From positions 62,001 through 126,000 of the forward strand of contig NZ_FUWH01000008.1 in NCBI RefSeq assembly GCF_900167075.1: a DNA stretch of 64,000 bases, written 5' to 3'. Both the position numbers and the translations under genes were made by a program. The stretch's first letter is position 1. Each line of letters opens with the position of its first letter. The notes under the pieces are model-generated. The model did no database searches. It saw nothing but the letters and a program-made list of their open reading frames with translations, and was not told the origin of the DNA. This stretch comes from Sediminibacterium ginsengisoli. GTDB taxonomy: Bacteria > Bacteroidota > Bacteroidia > Chitinophagales > Chitinophagaceae. This document shows positions 44,898 to 54,355 of this stretch, in pieces.

Positions 44898-45000
44898 AAA
44901 AATGGCAGGCTACTCACATCGCACCGCTCAACCGCTTATCCTTGCTGCATTCCTGCCCTGGGGAGGTTCAGCAGGAGCTGGTCGTGTAAGACCTGCCGGG
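44898..45000 (-). ncRNA. ffs: Signal recognition particle RNA, small bacterial type
   Basis: The minus-strand transcript has the SRP RNA core: CCAGGGC then GGAATGCAGCAAGG, i.e. the apical tetraloop-containing helix with the asymmetric loop AGCAAGG bound by Ffh. The ends pair as GGCAGG (44992-44997 side) and CCTGCC (44904-44909 side). A -7 box TACTTTTGC (45002-45010) lies directly upstream, and an ATTTTTT tail (near 44897-44902) gives the 3' end. About 100 bases, as expected for the small form. The overlapping plus-strand reading frame (44818-45063) is spurious. The 5' and 3' ends are approximate. It targets ribosomes making membrane and secreted proteins. Confidence 0.9.
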
Positions 45001-45001
45001 T

Positions 45002-45010
45002 GCAAAAGTA
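45002..45010 (-). promoter_or_regulatory. -7 box of the SRP RNA gene
   Basis: TACTTTTGC on the minus strand matches TAnnTTTGC, and the predicted start near 44997 coincides with the base of the closing stem. Confidence 0.65.
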
Positions 45011-45068
45011 AGGGAAGGCAACTTATTTTCCCGTTTTTTTTGAACAAAAAACAATTCCCCTGATGGAT

Positions 45069-45076
45069 TATATTTG
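45069..45076 (+). promoter_or_regulatory. Candidate -7 box of the lipase gene
   Basis: TATATTTG matches TAnnTTTG and lies 19 bases before the ATG at 45095. The -33 region is weak. Confidence 0.45.
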
Positions 45077-45094
45077 ATCATCATCTTACTGCTT

Positions 45095-46192
45095 ATGAAC
45101 TGCCGCCGGTTTCTCATTCTGTTCCTGCTGGTTGCCTCTTATCTGCAGCCCGCTGCACAGTCGCCACTCCATCTTTACCAGGGTTTCGACAAAACCGAAT
45201 ACAATGAACTGCTCCGCATCACTGCGCACCAGGCCGATTCTTTATGGGAACCCAAAGTACCTGCGCCGGCACATTCTAAACTGATTTATCGTTCTCCGGT
45301 TACCGGTCTCGACAATCGCTGGTTTCTCTGGAAATTCAGCGACTCCATTGCTGTGATCAGTATCCGCGGCACCACCGAGAAAGCCATCAGCTGGATGGAG
45401 AATTTTTACGCTGCCACCGTTCCGGCAAGCGGTACGCTGCAATTATCGGATTCTGTTCTGTTCAGCTATCATCTTGCCGATAATCCTGCTGCTGCTGTTC
45501 ACGCCGGCTGGCTGATCGGAATGGCTTTTCTTTCAAAAGATATCTTGCCACGCATCGATTCCTGTTATAAAACCGGCATCAGGCAATTTATTATTATGGG
45601 ACACAGCCAGGGCGGCGCTATTGCTTACCTGCTCAGCTCCTATCTCCGTAACCAGCAAAAATCACAGCAATTGCCTGCCGATATCCGCTTCAAAACCTAC
45701 TGCAGCGCTGCACCCAAACCCGGTAATCTTTATTATGCCTATGAATTCGAATCGCTCATGCAGTATGGCTGGGCTTTTACGGTAGTGAATACCGCCGACT
45801 GGGTTCCGGAAACACCTATCTCCATCCAGACATTACAGGATTTTAATGTAACCAATCCTTTTATCAATATTGACCCGATCATTAGAAAACAGAAATTCCC
45901 GCGCAACCTGGTGATGCGGCATATGTACAACCGCCTGAACAAATCCACCCGTTCTGCGATGAATACCTATCGGAAATATTTAGGTAAAACAATGTCGGGG
46001 TTGCTGAAGTCTTCGCTTCCGGGTTATAAGTCGCCCGATTATACCAATGCGATGAATTACATGCGTTGCGGAACACCCGTGATCCTGCTGGCAGATACAG
46101 CATATTACCAGCAATTCCCCGACAGTAAAACGCAAGTATTCATACACCACAGCCTCACCGCTTATCAGTTCCTTTTGAATAAGCTGCCTTAA
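45095..46192 (+). CDS. Secreted class 3-like lipase
   Basis: A 365-residue alpha/beta hydrolase with a signal peptide (MNCRRFLILFLLVASYLQPAAQ). The catalytic serine lies in IIMGHSQGGAIAYLL (GxSxG), as in class 3 lipases, and the strand-loop VVNTADWVPETP later carries an aspartate that could be catalytic. I start at the ATG at 45095; the frame also has a TTG at 45074. It should act on lipids or esters in the periplasm or outside. It converges on the T9SS plug gene with a four-base overlap at the stops. Confidence 0.85.
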   Translation: MNCRRFLILFLLVASYLQPAAQSPLHLYQGFDKTEYNELLRITAHQADSLWEPKVPAPAHSKLIYRSPVTGLDNRWFLWKFSDSIAVISIRGTTEKAISWMENFYAATVPASGTLQLSDSVLFSYHLADNPAAAVHAGWLIGMAFLSKDILPRIDSCYKTGIRQFIIMGHSQGGAIAYLLSSYLRNQQKSQQLPADIRFKTYCSAAPKPGNLYYAYEFESLMQYGWAFTVVNTADWVPETPISIQTLQDFNVTNPFINIDPIIRKQKFPRNLVMRHMYNRLNKSTRSAMNTYRKYLGKTMSGLLKSSLPGYKSPDYTNAMNYMRCGTPVILLADTAYYQQFPDSKTQVFIHHSLTAYQFLLNKLP

Positions 46193-47469
46193 TTACGCAC
46201 AGCCCTTGAGTTGATGGTATTAATACCCAGCAGTTCATCATGCCTTCCGCCCATGGAACGGAAATAAAAGAAGATCGTGTATTCATTCTCCGTCTCCCAG
46301 TAATTGCCTTCTGTAGCTGAAACATCCGGCCTTGCCTGGCGGTCTGTTTTGTCCAGTGTTACATAGCAGTAACTATAATAACCCTGCTTCAGGAAAAGTG
46401 TTTTGGTATAGGCGCCCGTTGCTTCATCAAAACGCATGAGTGAAGTATCGCCTACCTGGTTACCGGTAAGTTCTCCAACCATATATACATTTTTCCCCTG
46501 CAAAGGCTTTTTATCCGCTGTTGCGAGTGTGAAATGCACATTCGCATAATCACTCTGCCACCATGGGTTTACCGATTCCGTATTGTCTATTTCATCCCAG
46601 CCATTCCGGTCGCTGAAAAAAGCATAGCGGAGGTTGTTGCGGATCGCGTCGGGCTTCATATATATATCCAGTGGCCTGGCAAACCTGTCCACACGTTCTA
46701 CCCTGTCGCTCTCAAATCTGAAACTTCTGAGGTCTGCCCAGCGGTATTCTTTTCCTGCAGGGAAAATAAACTCCCAGCCTCCGCTGTATTCCAGTACACC
46801 ATTCCTGATGAAAGGTGGCTGTACATTGGTCTGCGCTTCATCCCAGCGGTTATTCTGTACCACCCATACTTTCGCCTGCTGCTGCGGATTGAGTATGTTC
46901 AGATCGCGTGCACCTACCGAAAACTGGATTTTCTGGTGTGTCTGCATGAGCTGATTGTCCATCGGCTGCACTACCCTCGCGCCAACAGTAGTCCGCTGAT
47001 CCACCACCATGAACCGTTTGGTAAAAGCAACCTGTGATGTATCGCCATTCAGGAAAACCCGGAGCAGGTAATTACCGCTTTTGGTAGGTACACAATTCCG
47101 GTCTGGCATTGTTGCCTGGTAATGCACATATTTTGCATTGGCGATGGAAGACATGCGGTATTGTGTTAATCTGTTCTGCTGGAAACCTTTGATATAATCG
47201 AAGGGACTTACCTGGTCGGCCGGTTTCCAGTCTGCATTACAGAGTTCAATGGTGTAATAATAATTTTTAGGGAAGCCCGACATATCATCGAAATGCAGTT
47301 CGAGCAGATCGGCGGAATTGAGCCTGATCAGCGGCATGGCCTGCTGGTTATTCTGCGGGAACAGTTTTACCGTTCTGATATCATTCATATACACATGATC
47401 TGGTTTTACCTGGCCTGTTGCGTTCAGGCAAAACCGGGCGGTCACGATAAACAGGATGAGATATTTCAT
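46189..47469 (-). CDS. Type IX secretion system plug protein (DUF5103 family)
   Basis: A 426-residue exported protein with a signal peptide (MKYLILFIVTARFCLNATGQ). The N-terminal part (HVYMNDIRTVKLFPQNNQQAMPLIRL...) and the central GGWEFIFPAGKEYRWADLRSF, with the later PDVSATEGNYWETENEYTIFFY, match the DUF5103 family that is now assigned as the plug protein of the SprA translocon of the type IX secretion system. I start at the ATG at 47469; the frame upstream to 47508 adds 13 residues before the signal peptide. No other type IX genes are nearby. This marks the organism as having that pathway. Confidence 0.88.
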   Translation of the reverse strand: MKYLILFIVTARFCLNATGQVKPDHVYMNDIRTVKLFPQNNQQAMPLIRLNSADLLELHFDDMSGFPKNYYYTIELCNADWKPADQVSPFDYIKGFQQNRLTQYRMSSIANAKYVHYQATMPDRNCVPTKSGNYLLRVFLNGDTSQVAFTKRFMVVDQRTTVGARVVQPMDNQLMQTHQKIQFSVGARDLNILNPQQQAKVWVVQNNRWDEAQTNVQPPFIRNGVLEYSGGWEFIFPAGKEYRWADLRSFRFESDRVERVDRFARPLDIYMKPDAIRNNLRYAFFSDRNGWDEIDNTESVNPWWQSDYANVHFTLATADKKPLQGKNVYMVGELTGNQVGDTSLMRFDEATGAYTKTLFLKQGYYSYCYVTLDKTDRQARPDVSATEGNYWETENEYTIFFYFRSMGGRHDELLGINTINSRAVRN

Positions 47470-47636
47470 ATATGATGCAAGATACATTTGGATGTCTGTA
47501 TGCTCCATAATATCATGCCAAACTCAATGTTCAATAAAATAAACCACTGATCATAATGCGGTCCGTTGCATTTGAATCAGGCATATATGAGAAGGAAGCA
47601 TGCCTAATTTAAACTATTTATATAACATATTCCGTG

Positions 47637-47644
47637 TAGTTTTG
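47637..47644 (+). promoter_or_regulatory. Candidate -7 box for the LolC/E-like permease gene
   Basis: TAGTTTTG matches TAnnTTTG. Transcription from it would start near 47650, downstream of an ATG at 47600, so it supports the TTG start at 47666. Confidence 0.4.
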
Positions 47645-47665
47645 ACTCTAATAAAATCAGGTTTA

Positions 47666-48898
47666 TTGAGTTTTGCCTTTGATATCGCCAAACGGATTGC
47701 CTTTAACAGGCAGCGCTCTTTTTCGAGATTCATCATCCGGCTGTCGGTTGCTGCCACGGCGGTAAGTGTGATGACCATGATCATTACACTCGCATTTGTG
47801 AACGGCTTTCAGCATACGGTTTCAGAAAAAGTGTTCAGCTTCTGGGGGCATATCCGTGTGCAGAAATACGAAGCAGGCAAATCACTGGTAGCGGAAGAGA
47901 CGCCCTTACACAGGGATACAGCCGTGGAATCCATCATCCGCCACCAGCCCGGTGTTGTACAGATGCAGCGCTTCGCAACAAAATCTGTGGTGCTGGAGAA
48001 AGACAAAGAAATAGAAGGTGTTCTGTTAAAAGGTATTGAAAACAATTACGACAGTAGCCGGCTCGCCCCTTACCTGAAAGAAGGTCGCTGGCTCAATTTC
48101 AGCGATTCGCTGTACAGCCGCGAGATACTTTTGTCCGCACCGCTTGCCAGTCAGCTACAGGTGCACCTGAACGACACCATTACAGTTTATTTTATATCAT
48201 CTCTCGATGGCAGCCGTACATTCCGCAAACTGACCGTAACCGGGATCTATAAAACCGGCATCGAAGAATATGATAAATTATTTGTGCTCGGCGATCTGCG
48301 CCTGATACAGCGTGTGAACGACTGGCAACCCGAAGAAGCCGGTGGTTATGAGATCTTCGTGAATAAATACAAGAATATCGATTCCATCAACAACATGCTT
48401 ACAGATAAAATGCCTGTTGAATGGATGAGCCGCAGTATCCGTGACGTTTACCCGAATATTTTCGATTGGCTGAATATCCAGGATGTGAACCGCAATGTGA
48501 TCTTTATCATCATGGCAGTAGTAGCCATTATTAATTTAGTTACCTGCCTGCTGATCCTCATCCTGGAACGTACACGTATGATCGGCATATTAAAAGCGCT
48601 CGGAGCGGCCGACGGTGTGATCCAGCAGATCTTTATCTATTATGCTTCCGTGATCACTTTTGCGGGAATTGCCATCGGTGCCGCAGCAGGGCTCGGCCTT
48701 TGCTTTTTACAGCAGTATACCGGTTTCATAAAGCTCGACGAAAGTTCTTATTATGTATCATCAGCTCCTGTGATGATCGTATGGTGGCAGGTAATACTTA
48801 TCTGTTTCTGTACTGCCATTGTCTGCTACCTGGCGCTGATCCTCCCTACAATACTGATCAAAAAGCTGAAGCCTGTAAAAGCGATCCAGTTCAGGTAA
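47666..48898 (+). CDS. FtsX/LolC-LolE-like ABC transporter permease
   Basis: A 410-residue membrane protein with one N-terminal helix, a large periplasmic domain (about residues 65-260) and three C-terminal helices, the layout of MacB/LolC/FtsX permeases. The N terminus (LLSFAFDIAKRIAFNRQRSFSRFIIRLSVAATAVS) resembles Bacteroidota LolC/E-type lipoprotein releasing permeases. I prefer the TTG at 47666 because it gives the usual N terminus and lies downstream of the -7 box; an ATG at 47600 adds 22 residues. No ATPase (LolD) gene is adjacent. It ends two bases before the stop of the converging methyltransferase gene. Confidence 0.85.
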   Translation: MSFAFDIAKRIAFNRQRSFSRFIIRLSVAATAVSVMTMIITLAFVNGFQHTVSEKVFSFWGHIRVQKYEAGKSLVAEETPLHRDTAVESIIRHQPGVVQMQRFATKSVVLEKDKEIEGVLLKGIENNYDSSRLAPYLKEGRWLNFSDSLYSREILLSAPLASQLQVHLNDTITVYFISSLDGSRTFRKLTVTGIYKTGIEEYDKLFVLGDLRLIQRVNDWQPEEAGGYEIFVNKYKNIDSINNMLTDKMPVEWMSRSIRDVYPNIFDWLNIQDVNRNVIFIIMAVVAIINLVTCLLILILERTRMIGILKALGAADGVIQQIFIYYASVITFAGIAIGAAAGLGLCFLQQYTGFIKLDESSYYVSSAPVMIVWWQVILICFCTAIVCYLALILPTILIKKLKPVKAIQFR

Positions 48899-48900
48899 AC

Positions 48901-49626
48901 TTATCTTCTTGTAAGATGAGACAACAGTATCCCCGTTGCTACGGCAGCATTCAGCGATTCAGCCCCACCAATACGCGGGATGGTCAACGCATGCTGCACC
49001 AGCGGCAGTACATCTTCCCTGATCCCCTTCGACTCGTTACCGATGACCAGGATGCCATTGGCAAGCGGGGCTTGTTCATGAATAGCAGTACCGTTCAGTA
49101 ATGCGCCGTATACGGGCAGCTTTGAATCTGAAAGAAACGAAGCCAGCGGCTTGTACCATAGCTTCACCCGCATAAAACTGCCCATGGTAGCCTGGATTAC
49201 TTTCGGGTTGTATAATTCTACCGTATCCTCATCTGCTACAATCTGTGAAATCCCGAACCAGTCGGCGATCCGGATGATGGTTCCCATATTGCCCGGGTCG
49301 CGGATACCGTCAAGTGCCAGTATAATACCAGTTTCCGGCACCGGCTCATCTGCATGAACCCTTTGTTCTGCAACGGCAAGCACCTGGTTGGGCGCCTGCA
49401 AGGCACTGATCTTTTCCAGAATCTCCGGTGAAATTTCCTTTGCCTGCACCCCGGGGTTGGCGCTGATCCATTCCTTAACCGCATACACATCCCGTACCTT
49501 ATAATCACTTTTCAGCAGCTCCGTTACCACCTTCGGGCCTTCGGCAATAAACAAGCCCTCGGCCTGCCGGTGTTTTTTGTGGCATAAAGATTGAATATAT
49601 TTGATTTCATTTTTGCTCAACATCAT
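48901..49626 (-). CDS. TrmH/SpoU family RNA 2'-O-methyltransferase
   Basis: A 241-residue SPOUT-class rRNA or tRNA ribose methylase. The N-terminal RNA-binding part (FIAEGPKVVTELL) is followed by the knotted SPOUT domain with LALDGIRDPGNMGTIIRIADW (motif 1), ILVIGNESKGIR (motif 2) and IPRIGGAESLNAAVATGILL (motif 3). It uses SAM. Probably modifies 23S rRNA, by analogy with RlmB or similar proteins; the target base cannot be told. Two adjacent ATGs (49626 and 49623) are possible starts. The start is only two bases from the divergent tamL start. Confidence 0.93.
   Translation of the reverse strand: MMLSKNEIKYIQSLCHKKHRQAEGLFIAEGPKVVTELLKSDYKVRDVYAVKEWISANPGVQAKEISPEILEKISALQAPNQVLAVAEQRVHADEPVPETGIILALDGIRDPGNMGTIIRIADWFGISQIVADEDTVELYNPKVIQATMGSFMRVKLWYKPLASFLSDSKLPVYGALLNGTAIHEQAPLANGILVIGNESKGIREDVLPLVQHALTIPRIGGAESLNAAVATGILLSHLTRR
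49576..49603 (+). promoter_or_regulatory. Candidate promoter of tamL inside the methyltransferase gene
   Basis: A -33 TTTG (49576-49579) and a -7 TATATTTG (49596-49603) lie 16 bases apart on the plus strand, inside the 5' end of the leftward methyltransferase gene. The tamL leader would be about 20 bases. Confidence 0.5.
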
Positions 49627-49628
49627 GT

Positions 49629-52040
49629 ATGCATTTGACCGGTAACAGATTTAAATTCCCTGCTTTTTTTACTTTACTGCTGTGCACTGTGGTATTGTTT
49701 TCCTGCTCCGAACAACGAAGAACTTCGGTGCGTAACTATCCTGCAGGACAGCCTTTTGTATACGAAAGCAAGGTCGTACTAAACGGCGATCTGGCCAAAG
49801 ATGAGAAAAATCGTTTAACCACCGAACTCGATAATTACTGGGATGACAGCCTGAAAGCACGTAAGCTGCAACAGTTCGGCTTTTTTTACCGCATCAAGAA
49901 CCCACCGGTTTTTGATACGGCCAATATTGCCCGTTCGGTTAATTATATGAATGCCTTCCTGCATTCGCAGGGTTATTATTACGCTTCATTCTCCGATACG
50001 GTCCGCATAGATACCGTAAAAGACCAGATGCGGACCAATATTACCATGTACATCGATGCCGGTAAAAACACCACCATCGATTCCGTATCTGCAAACCTCG
50101 GCGATTCTACCCTGCAGAAGATCACAGACGAGAACAGGAAGAATACCCTGCTGAAGAAAGGCGCACCTTATACCAAACAGACCATCAGCTCGGAGCTCGA
50201 CAGGCTGGTGGGCCTTTACCGTCAGAACGGTTACTATGGTTTCACAAGGGATGATATTTATGCACTGGTAGACAGTACAGATATCAGCCTGCTTACCCTT
50301 ACCATCGATCCGTTTAAACAGGCGCAGCTCATTGCAGACGCCGCCAAAAGAAGAAAAGAAAATCCTGCATGGGATATTTCCATACTGACCAGGCCCGTAA
50401 CCGATTCTTCGGTAGTAACGCAATATCATATCGGCCACCTGTATTATTTCCCCGAAACACGGCTGAGCGATAATACCGACAGCCTGATCGCGCATCACGA
50501 AGGTATGCAGCGCCAGGATTTCAGCCGCTCGCAGGCCACCATGTTCTACCGCAAAGGGTCATTCCGTTACCGGCCGATGCGGGAGCATTCCTATATTAAA
50601 AACAAAGAGCTTTTTAACGAAGAGCTTTACCTGAAATCATTGAGTACACTCGGACAGATCGGTGCCTGGCAACAGGTGGACGCGATTCCACGCGTACGCG
50701 GGAAAGACAGTCTCGACATTTACTTCTTTCTTACCCCCGCAGTGAAGCAAAGCTTTACGGTAGACCTGGAAGGAAGCCGTAATACTTCGGAAGTATTATT
50801 CGGTAATACCTGGGGCGTATCTACCAATTTTTCTTACCACAACAAAAATGTGTGGAAGCAGGCCATTCAATCTGTTACTACTTTGCGTACCGGTGTGGAG
50901 CTGAGCATCTTCTCACAGAACAATACCGGTGGACTTGCACAGAGTTTCCTCACAAGTCTTAGTCATACTTATGTATTTCCCAGGCTCATCCAGCCTTTCA
51001 AGAACTGGCGTGCACTCAATCAACTGGAGAATAAACGAACCCTGGTTTCCATCAACGGGTCTTATGTGAACCGTAAATATTTCTACGAACTGAGATCACT
51101 CGTATTTGGCTGGGGTTATGAATGGAAAACCAAACGCGGCATGGGCGATAATATCTGGCTGTATAAACCACTGAACCTGGAATTATACGGACTCGACAAA
51201 CTCGACAGCCTGAAAAGCCTGATCGCAAAAAATCCCTTCCTTACCTCTTCTTTCAATGAGGGCAATGTACTTAGCCAGAGCTTCTCACTGATCAGAACAA
51301 GTATCAGCCCGAACAATAAAAACAAAACACATTATTTCCGTTTAGGGATCGAAGAAGCGGGTGGTTTATTCGGTCTCATCCCGGGATTAAGGGATAATAT
51401 TTACCGGTATATCAAAGCGGAAGCCGAATACCGCCAGTCGATCAAATTTCCGCATGCAGAACTGGCTTACAGGGGATTTGCGGGTGTTGGTTATAACTAC
51501 GGCACCGATCCTGTGATCGGGAACACACTTCCTTTCTTCAAACAGTTTACGGCCGGTGGTCCGTACAGCATGCGGGCCTGGGGCCTGAGACAATTGGGAT
51601 TAGGCAGTTCCATCAGGAATGATACCATATCCACAACCACTTACCGTGACCGTTTCGGCGATATGCAGCTTGAAGCCAACTTCGAATATCGTTTCCCGCT
51701 TGCAACCATAGCCGGGTTTAAAGTAACCAGTGCACTTTATACCGACATAGGTAACGTATGGAATGTAAAAAGCCGTGGTGCCACGGATCCGGATCCTTCT
51801 TCCCGGTTCTCTTTTAAAAATATCGGTAAGGACCTGGCCATTGGCGTAGGCACAGGCGTGCGGATCGATTTCTCGTATGTGCTGCTCCGGCTTGATTTTG
51901 CATACAAGGTCAAAGATCCTGCAAGACTTCAGAACGGCGGCTGGATGAGCATCAAAAATTTCGAATGGACAGAAAACAGGCAGAACGGACTGAAAGTAGA
52001 CAACTATGCATTCCAGTTCGGTATCGGTCTACCCTTCTGA
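49629..52040 (+). CDS. tamL: TamL-type BamA/TamA family outer membrane lipoprotein
   Basis: An 803-residue Omp85-family barrel protein. An N-terminal lipobox (LLLCTVVLFSC, cysteine near residue 26) makes it a lipoprotein, as in the Bacteroidota TamL form of TamA. Next come POTRA-like domains (residues about 40-350) and a C-terminal beta-barrel with the Omp85 signature region (GGPYSMRAWGLRQLG, near residue 645) and the terminal FQFGIGLPF. It helps assemble outer membrane proteins with TamB, which is not in the window. The start codon is just two bases from the divergent methyltransferase start. The 3' end overlaps truB by 12 bases. Confidence 0.9.
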   Translation: MHLTGNRFKFPAFFTLLLCTVVLFSCSEQRRTSVRNYPAGQPFVYESKVVLNGDLAKDEKNRLTTELDNYWDDSLKARKLQQFGFFYRIKNPPVFDTANIARSVNYMNAFLHSQGYYYASFSDTVRIDTVKDQMRTNITMYIDAGKNTTIDSVSANLGDSTLQKITDENRKNTLLKKGAPYTKQTISSELDRLVGLYRQNGYYGFTRDDIYALVDSTDISLLTLTIDPFKQAQLIADAAKRRKENPAWDISILTRPVTDSSVVTQYHIGHLYYFPETRLSDNTDSLIAHHEGMQRQDFSRSQATMFYRKGSFRYRPMREHSYIKNKELFNEELYLKSLSTLGQIGAWQQVDAIPRVRGKDSLDIYFFLTPAVKQSFTVDLEGSRNTSEVLFGNTWGVSTNFSYHNKNVWKQAIQSVTTLRTGVELSIFSQNNTGGLAQSFLTSLSHTYVFPRLIQPFKNWRALNQLENKRTLVSINGSYVNRKYFYELRSLVFGWGYEWKTKRGMGDNIWLYKPLNLELYGLDKLDSLKSLIAKNPFLTSSFNEGNVLSQSFSLIRTSISPNNKNKTHYFRLGIEEAGGLFGLIPGLRDNIYRYIKAEAEYRQSIKFPHAELAYRGFAGVGYNYGTDPVIGNTLPFFKQFTAGGPYSMRAWGLRQLGLGSSIRNDTISTTTYRDRFGDMQLEANFEYRFPLATIAGFKVTSALYTDIGNVWNVKSRGATDPDPSSRFSFKNIGKDLAIGVGTGVRIDFSYVLLRLDFAYKVKDPARLQNGGWMSIKNFEWTENRQNGLKVDNYAFQFGIGLPF

Positions 52041-52739
52041 CGCCAGCCTATTTTTAATATCAGCCTCGAATGCCTCGAGCGAAAATGCATCATCTACACT
52101 GAACTCACCGATACGTGTGCGGCGCAGGCTGCTCATATAACCACCCACGCCCAGTGCAGCGCCGAAATCGTGCGCCAGGCTCCTGATATAGGTGCCGGTG
52201 GAACATACAACTCTGAAGTACACTACAGGCAGTTCTATTTTTTCAATGCTGAATGCATAAATAGTTACCGGTCTTGGTTCCAGCTGCACGTCAATTCCTT
52301 TCCTCGCTGCGAGATACACGGGTTTTCCATCTTTTTTGATGGCTGAATGTGCAGGCGGCACCTGCAATATCGGCCCGGTAAACGGTGCTGTTGCAGCAGT
52401 GATCATTTCTTCTGTCAGGTGTGAAATATCTTTCTGATTGACCGGTTCACTTTCCAGATCGTAGGTCGGCGTTGTAGCACCGAGCGTAAATGTACCCGTA
52501 TACTCTTTTTCCATACCCATGTATTCATTGATCTTCTTCGTGAACTTGCCCGTACACACGATCAGTAAACCGGTAGCCAGCGGGTCGAGTGTGCCGGCAT
52601 GCCCTACTTTGCTGATACGGGTAAGGATCCGTACTTTCTTTACCACATCGAAGGAAGTCCAGTCAACCGGCTTATCAAATAATAAAACCTTACCGTCAAG
52701 GTAAGGTTGCATGGAAGGATGTATTTCTTTCTGTTTCAT
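52029..52739 (-). CDS. truB: tRNA pseudouridine synthase B
   Basis: A 236-residue TruB, which makes pseudouridine 55 in the T-loop of tRNAs. The catalytic aspartate is in VGHAGTLDPLATG. Also present are LLFDKPVDWTSFDVV, the KEYTGTFTLGATTPTYD block and a C-terminal RSLAHDFG segment. It is shorter than the E. coli enzyme because it lacks the C-terminal PUA domain; this short form is common in Bacteroidota. Its ATG overlaps the proS stop by one base, so the two genes form an operon. The 3' end overlaps tamL by 12 bases. Confidence 0.96.
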   Translation of the reverse strand: MKQKEIHPSMQPYLDGKVLLFDKPVDWTSFDVVKKVRILTRISKVGHAGTLDPLATGLLIVCTGKFTKKINEYMGMEKEYTGTFTLGATTPTYDLESEPVNQKDISHLTEEMITAATAPFTGPILQVPPAHSAIKKDGKPVYLAARKGIDVQLEPRPVTIYAFSIEKIELPVVYFRVVCSTGTYIRSLAHDFGAALGVGGYMSSLRRTRIGEFSVDDAFSLEAFEADIKNRLASEG

Positions 52740-54217
52740 TAATAAGCCCTCGCAAATAATACACGCTGTTCTGATGGTTTACCTGTGAGTATGCAGGTAC
52801 CATTTTCTTTTTCGCCATCCAGCGGTATGCAACGGATCGTTGCTTTTGTCAGTTCTTTTATTTTCTCTTCGGTTTCAGCGGTGCCATCCCAATGCGCGGA
52901 AACAAAGCCGCCTTTGCTGTCGAGCAGGTATACAAAGTCATCCCACTTGTCAGCTTTGGTGATATGTTCATCGCGGTATGTTTTCGCTTTGTTGAATATA
53001 TGCAGCTGGATCTCATCAAGCAATGTTTTCACATAGAACTCGATTGCGTCCATGCTTACGCTCATTTTCTGCTTGGTATCCCGGCGGGCAACTTCCACTA
53101 CATTATTCTCGAGGTCTCTTGCCCCGATCGCTATACGGACAGGAACACCCTTCATTTCATACTCCGCAAACTTCCATCCCGGGCGGCTGTTGTCGTTGTC
53201 ATCGTATTTAACGCGGATGCCCAGTGCTTTCAGTTTGGGAAGCAGTTCATTCACTTTATTATCGATCATTCCTTTCTGCTCATCTCCTTTATAGATAGGA
53301 ACGATCACTACCTGTAAAGGTGCGATCCGCGGAGGAAGGATCAGGCCGTCATCATCACTGTGTGCCATTACCAGTGCGCCGATCAGGCGGGTACTTACAC
53401 CCCAGCTGGTTGCCCATACATAATGGAGTTTGTTGTCGCGGTCGCTGAATTTCACATCGAATGCTTTTGCAAAATTCTGACCGAGGAAATGCGAAGTACC
53501 TGCCTGCAGAGCTTTACCATCCTGCATCAGCGCTTCAATACAATAAGTATCAACAGCACCGGCAAAACGTTCATTTTCGCTTTTCACACCTTTTATTACA
53601 GGTAATGCCATCCAGTTCTCTACGAAATCGGCATATACATCGAGCATTTTCTTTGTTTCCTCCACTGCTTCTTCGCTGGTGGCGTGTGCGGTATGACCTT
53701 CCTGCCACAGGAATTCTGCCGTACGCAGGAACAGGCGCGTACGCATTTCCCAGCGCACTACGTTGGCCCACTGGTTAACGAGGATGGGCAGATCGCGGTA
53801 AGACTGGATCCAGCCTTTATAAGTATTCCAGATGATCGCTTCACTGGTAGGACGAACCACGAGTTCTTCCTCGAGCTTTGCTTCAGGATCCACCATCAGC
53901 TTTCCTTTTGATTGCGGATCGGTCTTTAAACGGTAATGAGTAACCACTGCGCACTCTTTGGCAAAGCCTTCCGCATTTTTCTCTTCTGCTTCGAACAGGC
54001 TTTTAGGAACAAACAGGGGGAAATAAGCATTCTGGTGACCGGTATCCTTGAACATTTTGTCCAGCACGTCGCGCATGTTCTCCCACAGTGCAAAGCCATA
54101 AGGTTTGATCACCATACAGCCGCGGACAGCACTGTAATCGGCCAGGCCGCCTTTGATCACGAGATCATTATACCACTGCGAATAGTCGCTTTCCCTTGAT
54201 GTTATTTCCTTACTCAT
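52739..54217 (-). CDS. proS: Prolyl-tRNA synthetase, eukaryote/archaea-like type
   Basis: A 492-residue class II aminoacyl-tRNA synthetase of the short ProRS type 3, without the editing INS domain of E. coli ProRS. The N-terminal [17 protein letters not shown], class II motif 2 near the [21 protein letters not shown] block, and the C-terminal zinc-like extension ending in RVLFARAY are typical. It charges tRNA-Pro. The ATG at 54217 is followed by a normal N terminus. It leads the proS-truB operon and is divergent from the Tyr/Gly-rich lipoprotein gene. Confidence 0.96.
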   Translation of the reverse strand: MSKEITSRESDYSQWYNDLVIKGGLADYSAVRGCMVIKPYGFALWENMRDVLDKMFKDTGHQNAYFPLFVPKSLFEAEEKNAEGFAKECAVVTHYRLKTDPQSKGKLMVDPEAKLEEELVVRPTSEAIIWNTYKGWIQSYRDLPILVNQWANVVRWEMRTRLFLRTAEFLWQEGHTAHATSEEAVEETKKMLDVYADFVENWMALPVIKGVKSENERFAGAVDTYCIEALMQDGKALQAGTSHFLGQNFAKAFDVKFSDRDNKLHYVWATSWGVSTRLIGALVMAHSDDDGLILPPRIAPLQVVIVPIYKGDEQKGMIDNKVNELLPKLKALGIRVKYDDNDNSRPGWKFAEYEMKGVPVRIAIGARDLENNVVEVARRDTKQKMSVSMDAIEFYVKTLLDEIQLHIFNKAKTYRDEHITKADKWDDFVYLLDSKGGFVSAHWDGTAETEEKIKELTKATIRCIPLDGEKENGTCILTGKPSEQRVLFARAY

Positions 54218-54268
54218 AAAAATTTTACAATTCTCTTAACAAATTACATTGCTTACAAGTGTTAGTTG

Positions 54269-54281
54269 GCAAATGATTTGC
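54269..54281. repeat. 13-bp inverted repeat in the proS/lipoprotein gap
   Basis: GCAAAT-G-ATTTGC is perfectly symmetric around one base, in the 138-base divergent gap. Candidate operator; nothing else was seen in this gap. Confidence 0.3.
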
Positions 54282-54355
54282 GCAAGAATCACCGAAAGCC
54301 TGCATACACGGCAAATGTATGTAACTTCACTTTATCTAATCATAATCTGACCGGT

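Noticed and set aside
44818..45063. 81-codon plus-strand reading frame
   Set aside because: It lies over the SRP RNA gene on the opposite strand and has no family features; the RNA signals explain the sequence.
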